Source: Notospermus geniculatus
Taxonomy: Eukaryota; Nemertea; Pilidiophora; Heteronemertea; Lineidae
Length of the DNA stretch: 64,000 nt
Assembly (NCBI GenBank): GCA_002633025.1
Contig: NMRB01000521.1
Span: forward strand, 91,300-155,299
Reading direction: 5' to 3'
Part shown: positions 54,362-63,060 of the stretch, piece after piece
How positions within the stretch are numbered: position 1 is the first letter of the stretch
How the letters are laid out: every line of letters begins with the position of its first letter
The notes under the pieces: generated by a model
Told to the model about the DNA's origin: nothing
Database searches by the model: none
Seen by the model: only the letters and a program-made list of their open reading frames with translations
Program-made: the position numbers and the translations under genes

Positions 54362-54925
54362 CATACTGTATACTATGACTTATCCGGCCACCATGGCAAA
54401 CATGCCAAGCACACGAAGTATTGAATATACACGATCCTGGCCAAGTTATGAAAGGCCTAATCAGGTTTTCGTGTTCAATGGAAATCGTCCTAGTGTAACA
54501 AGCGAAGACAATTGTCCAGGCTGAGATTCGAACCTGCAACCTCCTGCTTGTAAGTCCAACGCTCTACCACTGAGCTAAAGAGACATGTCCCGCCAGCTGG
54601 ACTGGTAGGAACGCGGATTATATCATTGTAGCTCCGCTACCTATAGCTTCGCTACACTAGGTCTGGTGGGCATCGTAATGGTTATTCCGCGGTGAGGGTC
54701 GGTTTTACTTTTACTGACCAGTACGATTTGTAAATGATGTCAATTAAAGCTAGGCCTATTGTGGAATAAAACTGTGGTCTGTCGTTGAAAAGAAACTCAC
54801 AAGTGATGTGTAACCCTGACTAGGCCTTTCATAACTTGGCCTGGTTCGTGTATATTCAATAATTCGTGTGCTTGGCATGTTTGCCGTGGTGGGCGGATAA
54901 GTCATAGTGTACAGTATATCCCAGG
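54362..54925. mobile_element. 560-bp foldback enclosing a tRNA-like sequence
   Basis: Arms of about 105 bp: ACTATGACTTATCCGGCCAC at 54374 onward (with CATGCCAAGCACACGAAGTA and CCAAGTTATGAAAGGCCTA) and the complement at 54821-54925. Between them on the minus strand lies a tRNA-like segment (54524-54590). Confidence 0.85.
54524..54590 (-). repeat. tRNA-like sequence
   Basis: TTTAGCTCAGTGGTAGAGCG is a textbook A-box/D-arm and GCAGGTTCGAATCTC a B box. The anticodon arm (TTGGA CTTACAA GCAGG) and T stem pair poorly, so this is a tRNA pseudogene or SINE head. The anticodon, if real, would be UAC. Confidence 0.6.
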
Positions 54926-56639
54926 ATCGTTCACCTGCTGCCATTTTAACACTCAATGCAGTATTTCTCCCAAAGAGTACTGAACAGAGTCATGTGCTTG
55001 AAGAAACGAATCATTAGCTTATGATAGCTTATTTGTATTTTTTGAAATCGACCTAATTGATTTTCCAAACAGCAAAATCAATAGGAACGTTTTATGGCTA
55101 ATGTTGTTTACCCGAGAGAAGGAAACTCATCTCACTGGCCGGACCCCGCAGTCAAGAAATTAATCGTATTTGCGCCCGACTATCGGATCTCCAGTGAAAA
55201 AAATCGTTTTTTACACTTTGGTTAACGATATATAGGGAAACCTCGCCAATACCGTCTTCTTGTGCTGGCTGTACAATCTAACGAGCCCCGTACATTTGGT
55301 GGGCCGGACTTTTTTATTGGTTTGTTCGCGGCCCGCCGCTGCGGAAAACGGAAGAAAGAGGAAAAAATTAAAAGCACATTTTTTTTCGATTCCTCTGTGT
55401 CCGCCGCTCAGAAATCTTGCAAAATGCCGCTCCAAATATCTTTTTGCAATTAGAATTTTTTTTCACAGGGACTATTTGTGGCATCGATGTTGCATGTCTT
55501 TTGCGGGCAGAATCTTTGCAGGCCGGTTGTGGACGTTCATTTGCATACAACAAATTGTAATAAAGAGGGAGCTACGTAACGTCATCAATCATACAACAGG
55601 CTGGAAACCTTTGAGAATTGCGGCGTTTTAGTTGACCCTTTCGCCTCAGGTCATTCCCCATGTGTTTTCTTGTGATTTCCTCGTTGTTGTATACTAAGTA
55701 TGCGGAAGGAAGGTTGAACTGCTTTATTTTCATGTAAATATTTATTTTTTATGAACCTCCTCTCTGAAATTGACGTCACAAATTTTTGAGAAGTGGGAAG
55801 ATTATTTTTTAATGTTTTTCCGACCTCCTTTCCACATGAACTGAGAAAAAACCCGTAAACGAACCAATAAAAAAGTACGGCCCTACTAGCACCGCACGGC
55901 GTCGCTGCGAGCGCTGTGACCGAATTTTTTTCTAACCTTACTAGTATTTCAATTTATTTCGGGCATGAAAATAACCCGTTTGTTTTGGTCGCCCGACAGT
56001 AAAACTTACATCATGAGCAGATGAAAAGTTCTCTAATTTCGTTGCCTTTCTCCTTCAAACGAAGAAAAATAGGATAGTGATAGATAAAAGCACGTTTTGT
56101 CTTATTATTTCTGTACTACAAAAGTCTACATTTTTTTTCATGAACAACGTCGACTTGCAAAATGAAGTCAGGACGTTGCTGCGGTTACATCCCTCCGAGC
56201 TCCGACCTGTCGGGATATAAATTTGTACGCCCTCCCCATAGGGGTTACGGTTGAACTGGGTAGCCGGTGTAATAGAACAGACTGCCCTATGCGCAGAATG
56301 CCCGATGGTACATTTATACGCAAAAATTAAGTCTTTGATATCAGTAACTGACTCAAAATGTACCATTTCCAGAGAATGACCGGTCTGTCAAAAGTGCCGT
56401 CTGCATAGTTCTCTTCCTATTTTTGGGCGTTTGCTTCCTGGGCCTTGGGTATAGGTATCACCTTATGAGCGGAAAATACTGCTCCAGAGGTTGAATGCTC
56501 GGGCTCATTAGCATCCTCAGGTCCACTGTGCGCTGTCCCAAGTGTGGGCAGAGGTTGGCCATTACTATCATCTCTGAAAGGCCCTGTCCCAGACACCTGT
56601 GGCCCCAATTCACCTTCAATGCGGTCTGTCTCACTGGAC
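54926..56639. other. Intergenic, no supported gene
   Basis: An ORF at 55260-55631 (+) with mirror ORFs on the other strand has no motif. No strong repeat was seen. Confidence 0.4.
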
Positions 56640-58345
56640 GGGCCTGTCAGCGAGGTCGAGTGACAAACGCGGACGGCGGACGCCGGATCCGGACACCGGA
56701 GGGCGGATGGCGGACGCCGGAATGGGGCCACCTATGGGCGGTTATATCCACAAAAAGTAGACGTTGACAAAACATGGGCCGTATTTTAGAACATTCCTTA
56801 ACATTAAGGTCCACCTGAAATCTATTGTTCTCGATGGTTTTACAGTAGACTTAAGGTCGACCTTAACGTTAAGGAACGTTCTAAAATACGAGCCTTTGTC
56901 GTAGATTCAAAAATCAGAGACGTGCTTTTAGAAAACAGAGACATTCTTTTACAAAACGAAGACGATCTTTAACAAAACATAGACGTTCAGCTGTGATTTG
57001 GAGTCGTTCACAAAAGATACGTTCGGTGGAACTCGAGTCGTGAACAGAATTTGAAGACGTGCGTCATCAGAGACGTGCATATTTTTCTAAACGTAGCAAT
57101 AATTTTGAATGGTACGCCAAACACAGACGTTGACATAATTTGGAGTCGTTCATTAATGAGACGTTGGGTGGCGCTCGTGACAGTTAAAGGTGAACTAGCC
57201 GTTATTTACCTCCTGTCCAGACAAATTTTATTGAGGTCGAATTTGATTGGATTTTGGTGCACGGTGATGTCCCATCATGCCTCAGCATGAATTAAGATGA
57301 AAGGGGGCGCTGCGATCGCTTTCGTGAAAATCGGTTTTCACTGTAGTTGAGCCCCATTGGTAAGTATTTTTTTAAAATTCCTTCGCAGTGCATTAGTATT
57401 GGGATGTATCTACAAAACGTCGGGTGCAAAACTAAAATAATAAGTGGCGCTGCTGAGGTATTAATGTTTTTAAGTTTTGGACATCAGTTCTGAATGGGTT
57501 AACATATTGACCGAATTCTTGTACATTCATTATTTACACATGTCTCTGCATCCATAGGCTACATAATGCAATTTTCCGCATTGACCCCATCCTCATCTTT
57601 TTCAGTAAATTAGAATTCTTGGGCTTCCTGGGCCTTCCTTCCTGCAACTAGTGGCGCTATCCTAACCAAGCGGAGATAAACATAACTGGGTCACGTGACC
57701 GACTTTTTTGACATGTGTAAATGATGAACGTACTAGAATTACGTCAATATGTTAACCCATTCAGAACTTATAACCAAAAACGTAAATGTATTAATATCTC
57801 AGCAACGCCACCTATTATTTTAGTTTTGAGCCAGGCGTTTTATAGACACATCCTAGTAATAATGCACTGCGAAGGATTTAAAAAAAACTATCAACCCACA
57901 GGGCTCAACTACAGTAAATACCGATTTTCAGGAAAGCGGTCGCAGCGCCCCCTTTCATATTAATTCATGTTGAGGCATGATGGGACATCACCATTCACCA
58001 ACATCCAATCAAATTCTACCTCATTAAAATTTGTCTGCACAGGAGGTAAATAACGGCTAGTTCACCTTTAACTGCCACGAGCGCCACCCAACGTCTCCTT
58101 TGTGAACGACTCCAAATCACAGCTTAACGTCTCTGTTTTGTTAAAGAACATCTTTGTTTTGTTACGGCTGTTTTCTAAAAGCACGTCACTGATTTTGTAA
58201 CCTACGTCTCTGTTTTGCCAACATCTACTTTTTTCGGATATAACTGCCCATACACAACCACATATTCCGCCTTCCGAGATCCGCCATCCGCCGTCCGTAA
58301 TCCGGCGGTCCGCCTTCCGCGTTTGTCACCCGACCTGTCAGCGAC
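56640..58345. mobile_element. 1.7-kb giant foldback element
   Basis: The right arm (about 57725-58345) is complementary to the left (about 56640-57525). The paired landmarks are GTGACAAACGCGGA, ATCCGCCATCCGCCGTCCG-type sequence, GTGATTTGGAGTCGTTCAC, GGTGGCGCTCGTG, AGGTGAACTAGCCGTTATTT, ATGATGGGACATCA, GGGGGCGCTGCGA and TATGTTAACCCATTCAGAAC. The left arm is longer because a smaller MITE (56775-56897) is inserted. There is no long ORF. Confidence 0.8.
56775..56897. mobile_element. MITE nested in the giant foldback
   Basis: GGGCCGTATTTTAGAACATT, CCTTAACATTAAGGTC and the complement ending GTTCTAAAATACGAGCC. Absent from the matching place in the right arm. Confidence 0.8.
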
Positions 58346-59184
58346 ACGTCTGCAGAAGCTCGGTCGTCTGGATCTTCTCGGTCTGTTACCAGTGAAGGGC
58401 AAAACTCGTGCTCCTCAAACACCTCTCTGTTGAAAGGGGATATTCCACACTTCCTGAACCCACTGAGAATATTATCAGGAGATTTTGCTTTCGGTACGGC
58501 TTCTATAGACGTGGCCCAGAATTAACGGAACACCCGGTCCAGTTTTCGACCATCTCCTAAAGATGTAAGCAAAAATCAGATTTAGCGTGCCAATAATTTT
58601 ATTCTTTTTGGCCATTGGAATGAGGATTACTTCCGGATATTGGCAATCCAAAAATTTTGGAACCCAAATGATCGAAGATTTAGAAAAGAATGGTTTTATT
58701 GAAGCAATCATCGGAAAAATGGTCAAAATTCGTGTGTGCGGCGGGCGTGACGTAACGTCATTGGCGTCACGACGCAACAGAAATCCACAGCTTTCCCAAG
58801 GCAAAACATGTGTTGTGGAAACATAAGAACCAAAATTTCAACTTCAATCGATCTGTACAGACGTATTGAGGAGATACACGCCGTATTGTTTACATGGGGA
58901 TGATCTAGAGATCTCGTATTCCGTGTTGATGGGTGGTGGGCAGTTAGGTATTTTTGCTCGATTGGCAGCAAAACGCCCGAACAGGTAAACTTCCCAATTG
59001 AGATGTTATGGTTTTGCGACTGCCCGTTCGGGATATGTAGGAAAACTTCCTAATTGGGAGCGACTGCCCGTTTGGGATATTATACTCTTAGCTCAATTGG
59101 GATGTTTATGCCCAAGTTGACTTAACGCGGTCAATTCAACATCCCCTTTGGGAGTAGGTTTATTCACAACAGGAATACATACGC
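58346..59184. other. Intergenic with short inverted motifs
   Basis: CCCAATTGAGATGTTATGG, CCTAATTGGGAG and TCAATTGGGATGTT with CTGCCCGTTTGGGATAT recur at 58990-59110. No gene. Confidence 0.4.
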
Positions 59185-59457
59185 TCATTTGGGCGGAAGG
59201 TCAACATCTCCTTTAGGATGTCGAGCACAACCGTCTGGCGTTTTCAAAGGGTGACTTCTACTTTTAGTCCAGCATCTATAGGCTGCCTTAGCCCTGAGGT
59301 AAGACACTCTAATATCATGAATAAAAGTCCTTTCATCGCAATTAAACGAATCAAATGGATTGTTTTCTTCTACAACTCGTAGCTCAGAGTTTACCTCTGG
59401 CCTGACATGAAAGTGGTGGTATCCCTTGATGGACCAACTGATTCTAATAGGCCTCAT
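59185..59457 (-). CDS. Possible first exon of a divergent gene
   Basis: From an ATG at 59457 the minus strand reads MRPIRISWSIKGYHHFHVRP, EVNSELRVVEENNPFDSFN and so on. The pattern G-Y-H-x-[FY]...E-[LV]...E-x-x-N-P-x-D recalls the HIRAN-like domain found beside helicase and transposon modules. The match is short. Its 3' boundary (donor) is not clear. It is divergently placed only 150 bp from the + gene at 59607, so the two might share a promoter region. Confidence 0.35.
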   Translation of the reverse strand: MRPIRISWSIKGYHHFHVRPEVNSELRVVEENNPFDSFNCDERTFIHDIRVSYLRAKAAYRCWTKSRSHPLKTPDGCARHPKGDVDLPPK

Positions 59458-59606
59458 GGTCAGCGTGGTCAGTGATGGTGTACTCTGGTATGGTGCCCGG
59501 TATACCAAATACAGGAAGTGACTGCATTCAAGTCACATGATTTACCTGGGGTGTGGTTTTGGCGGGAAATTTGAAGCTTCATGCATATTTTTTGTTCTTT
59601 TTTAGA

Positions 59607-60908
59607 ATGAATACACGGAGTGATGGTCGACCTGGTGAAGTTAGGGGAAGGAAGAGGCAGTGTGCAAGCATTCTGCATGAGAACAACTATACTGCTAATC
59701 TTTTAAATATTAAACATGGGAAAAAAATTAAAAGGGAGACTCTTCAGGACATGTATGACAATGATCCACCAATACTAAGTACAACAGCTGGGTTCATTTG
59801 TACAACTTGTGTTGACACCTTTGCGGTGATGAAGGAAAAGAAATGCAAGAAAACTGATGACATTGGTGAGGCAGCCACAGGGGTGTCGTCAGATCCGGAA
59901 CATCCTGATGATAGTGAGATACCAGTAGACATTCATGATATCATCAAACAAGATATCATGAAACTCACGATGCAGAAACAAGCATGTCGAGATGTTGCGT
60001 CACTGACATCATATGAAGCTTCTACTTGGCTGAAGGAACGACCAAAGGGTTTGTTAATTCAGATGGCTCAGTTAGTAGGATATGATTATGATGATATGTT
60101 GACAGATGAAAACAAAGCAAATCGAATTGCCAGATTAATAGAGAATGTATATTCTGTGAGGAACAGTAAGCTAGTGTTGCCTCGGACATGTCGCGACAAC
60201 ATGATGGTGTACAAAGCATCTCGAAGTAAGAAACTAGTCAACTATTGCGCAACATTTTCTGCTGGAGGTTCATATACTCATGTGTTGAATATCCTTAAAG
60301 AGGGTGCGAGCCAGCCGCTTGGTGTCCCCCCAGGGATCGTACGCGTTGTTATAGATAATGAACAAATAGTAGGCAAGAGGTATAATGTCGATGTTGACAA
60401 CAACGTGCCCCTCTCAATTGTGACTAGTAAAATATACATTCAAAGTGACAGTAGTGACGTTAAGGAACAGGGGGAAGAGGGCCTTAAACCCGCTAACTGG
60501 TTGTTCAGTGACCCCAGTCCAGCACAACTTAGTGAAATTATTGCCCCCATTGGTGATGAGGAAAAAGAACTTTTCAGAGAGACACGTGATGACTTCCTTC
60601 GTGCAAGGCTACGTGTGCTTGAAGAGGAAAGGTCGAACACTACAGAAGATGGAAAGGCTACAGATTTCATTGATGAAATAGTTGCACAGGCTAAATTGAG
60701 AGAAACTGAAAAGTTGTGCACAAAGTGTGGAGCCGATAACGCCATTTCTTCCAGGGTCTGCACAAATTGTAAGGGACAGTTGGTCAGGAAAAAAGTTCAG
60801 TATAAGGAGGTGACTCCTAAAACCAAGGTTGAGCCTTATGAACATTTCAAATACACCATAAACCAGGTGGAAAACAGCTGTAAGATATTTGTAGGGAACC
60901 AGACTTAA
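59607..60908 (+). CDS. First block of the transposase-like gene
   Basis: 433 codons from ATG 59607 to a TAA at 60906 just after IFVGNQT. The next frame resumes KNPNSYENLADILRN immediately. One base appears to be missing near a run of six A (60906-60911), so the stop is a frameshift product. Confidence 0.7.
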   Translation: MNTRSDGRPGEVRGRKRQCASILHENNYTANLLNIKHGKKIKRETLQDMYDNDPPILSTTAGFICTTCVDTFAVMKEKKCKKTDDIGEAATGVSSDPEHPDDSEIPVDIHDIIKQDIMKLTMQKQACRDVASLTSYEASTWLKERPKGLLIQMAQLVGYDYDDMLTDENKANRIARLIENVYSVRNSKLVLPRTCRDNMMVYKASRSKKLVNYCATFSAGGSYTHVLNILKEGASQPLGVPPGIVRVVIDNEQIVGKRYNVDVDNNVPLSIVTSKIYIQSDSSDVKEQGEEGLKPANWLFSDPSPAQLSEIIAPIGDEEKELFRETRDDFLRARLRVLEEERSNTTEDGKATDFIDEIVAQAKLRETEKLCTKCGADNAISSRVCTNCKGQLVRKKVQYKEVTPKTKVEPYEHFKYTINQVENSCKIFVGNQT

Positions 60909-61065
60909 AAAACCCTAACTCTTATGAAAATTTGGCAGACATCCTGCGCAATATTGGAAAAGAAGCTGGCATCCGTCGCTATGGAGGCAATCTTCGCCAC
61001 TGGATATTCATGGAGTGTGACGGGGGTATTTACCCCATTATCCTGCAACTTGTCTTCAATGTTAA

Positions 61066-61305
61066 CAGTGTGGTGACTCAAACTGAAAATTATTTTATTC
61101 GTACGCGAAGTCGTTGACGCATAACTAATGGTGCTTGTCGTATTCGCAGTTCATCTGGTAAATGGAAGGGGTGACGGGTGATTACGTAATAAGCTGTCAC
61201 CCCTTCTATTTGCCTAAACAACTGCAAAAATAGTCAACACGATTAGTTATGCATGAGTAAAATCGCGTACGAATAAAATAATTTTCAGTTTGAGTCACCA
61301 CACTG
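61066..61305. mobile_element. 240-bp MITE inserted in an exon
   Basis: Perfect 42-bp inverted ends starting CAGTGTGGTGACTCAAACTG. GTTAA is duplicated at 61061-61065 and 61306-61310. Insert plus one duplication is 245 bp (2 modulo 3). Removing it joins the frame of CDGGIYPIILQL to that of the downstream ...CNRCNQSFYGDELFREH block. The TTAA within the duplication suggests a piggyBac-like origin. No ORF. Confidence 0.9.
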
Positions 61306-61310
61306 GTTAA

Positions 61311-62091
61311 GATATGCAACAGGTGCAACCAGTCCTTTTATGGAGACGAGTTGTTTAGGGAGCACAAATGTGCAATTCTACATGGAGAGGAAGCTCAGCA
61401 CGAGTTTGACTGGTTAGTGGTATTACCAGGCTTACTCCACTTAGAAATGAATGGTGCACGTGCCTTTCTTGAACTATGTTGGATTCCCTTTATGGAAGAT
61501 GTTGCCAGAGTTTTGGGGTTTACATCACCAAGAGGACTTGAATATACCAAGAAAGGCAGTGATCATCACAAGACCTGGCAGATCATCGAGGTTGTCTATA
61601 TTGCTTTAACAGATGAACTGCTTGTGCCATTTCTTGACTACTGTCAACTGAAATCTGTCAAACCAACAAGCTATCTGTATTGGGAATGGTCTGCCCAGTT
61701 AGAAGACCCCAATTATCAATTCGTCCAACAAGCTGCTTTAACATTCTTGCACGGACTCATCATGTTGAGGGCTGGCGTCCGCAAGTGCAACTTCCTGGCC
61801 ATAGATGCTGCCAAGGCTAAACTCATGCCCTTGTTCTATGGGCGAATCCACCCTTGTTATCGCAAGATAATGGCCACGGACCGACTTACCTTTGCTCTCA
61901 TGCCAGAACCAGTGAAAGACCAAGTAAGGAAATCGGTGACTCTAAGTAGGACTGGATCTCTTGGCCGTTTTCAAGGTGGCGGTGCCTGCTTAGAGGAAGC
62001 AAACAAGGATGCCAAGTCGTGGGCACCACCAGGAACACCAACCAATAACCAGTGGCTTAGAATATTTAGGAACTTGGAAGACTTGCACAAG
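61311..62091 (+). CDS. Third block of the transposase-like gene
   Basis: Open from the MITE edge (AAGATATGCAACAGGTGC...) to donor CACAAG|GTACGA at 62091. Holds the zinc finger, LEMN, DHHK and LFYGRIHP landmarks. The reading past 62091 (RKARAILLVF...) is intron. Confidence 0.7.
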
Positions 62092-62418
62092 GTACGAAAG
62101 GCTAGAGCTATACTATTAGTCTTTATTATTAAAATTCAACTTGAACAACTTATTAAAATTCAACTTAAACAGAATCATTTACCATACATACCGGTACTAG
62201 TCTTTTCTCAGACCATACCTTACCTACTTGGACAAACCGAAGGAGGATAAAACATACATGTGCATAGGCTGGTATACTTTTCTTAGAAGTATTCAACTTG
62301 GGTTGGTAAACCTTAATTACCTGCTGGAACCTGAACAACAAACAACGAACACACACTGGACCTACACAGGTTTTACTAGTATTCCATGACCTGACCATCT
62401 ACCTCTAACCATTAACTA

Positions 62419-63060
62419 TTAACCTTTCTTGTGTTTCGGACAAAAAAAGTCAACGTCCTCTATCTTTTGTCTTGGTTTTAAAACTACAACTGCGCACCTG
62501 GCATGTGCCCAGTAATTGCAGTTAGGTTCATCGCAACCTAACCAAGAATTCTGTCGTTTAAACTTCTTCTTCAAATCCTTGTCATCCTTACTATTATAGA
62601 TTACTTTACAAACAGAACATCGGTTGACAGCCTTGTTTTGCATTGGGGGTGTGGTAGCAGACTTCTTCCCAGGTAGACCTACAATTTTCCCGGGTACACG
62701 AGTGGGTGTTGTCATAATAGAAGGAACAGTAGGCCTACTAATGGGTCCTCCAAGAGCTGCAGATGGCTGAGGCCTGGCTATGGCACTAGATTGAGAAGTT
62801 GGGGCTCCAAGAGCTGCTGAGGGCTGAGGCCTAATCCTTAGGTTCTTAGTGGGTGTGTTAACTGCTGAGGACGACCGCAAGGCTAGTCTACGGGGTGTGT
62901 GTGTTTTGTCAACCCCAAATTCCACCTGGCATTTGACGTGTCTTTTGTCCTTACTTGGCACAAGTTCTGGGTGCGAATAAAATTCGTACACGTTACCACT
63001 GTCGTTATTTGTCAGGCGGACGGAAACCTTTGCCCCAGTCAGGGAGGACAGTTGTCTGGC
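62419..63060 (-). CDS. MADS C-half, linker and PHD exon
   Basis: 213 codons starting ARQLSSLTGAKVSVRLTNND. The PHD-like finger is at exon residues about 148-210. It lies wholly inside the intron 62092-63125 of the + strand gene. Confidence 0.8.
   Translation of the reverse strand, partial: ARQLSSLTGAKVSVRLTNNDSGNVYEFYSHPELVPSKDKRHVKCQVEFGVDKTHTPRRLALRSSSAVNTPTKNLRIRPQPSAALGAPTSQSSAIARPQPSAALGGPISRPTVPSIMTTPTRVPGKIVGLPGKKSATTPPMQNKAVNRCSVCKVIYNSKDDKDLKKKFKRQNSWLGCDEPNCNYWAHARCAVVVLKPRQKIEDVDFFCPKHKKG

Noticed and set aside
54524-54590. Functional tRNA-Val gene
   Set aside because: Good A and B boxes but anticodon and T stems do not pair; sits inside a foldback repeat.
55260-55631. 123-codon plus ORF with overlapping minus ORFs
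   Set aside because: Overlapping frames on both strands and low-complexity F/K runs; no recognisable domain.
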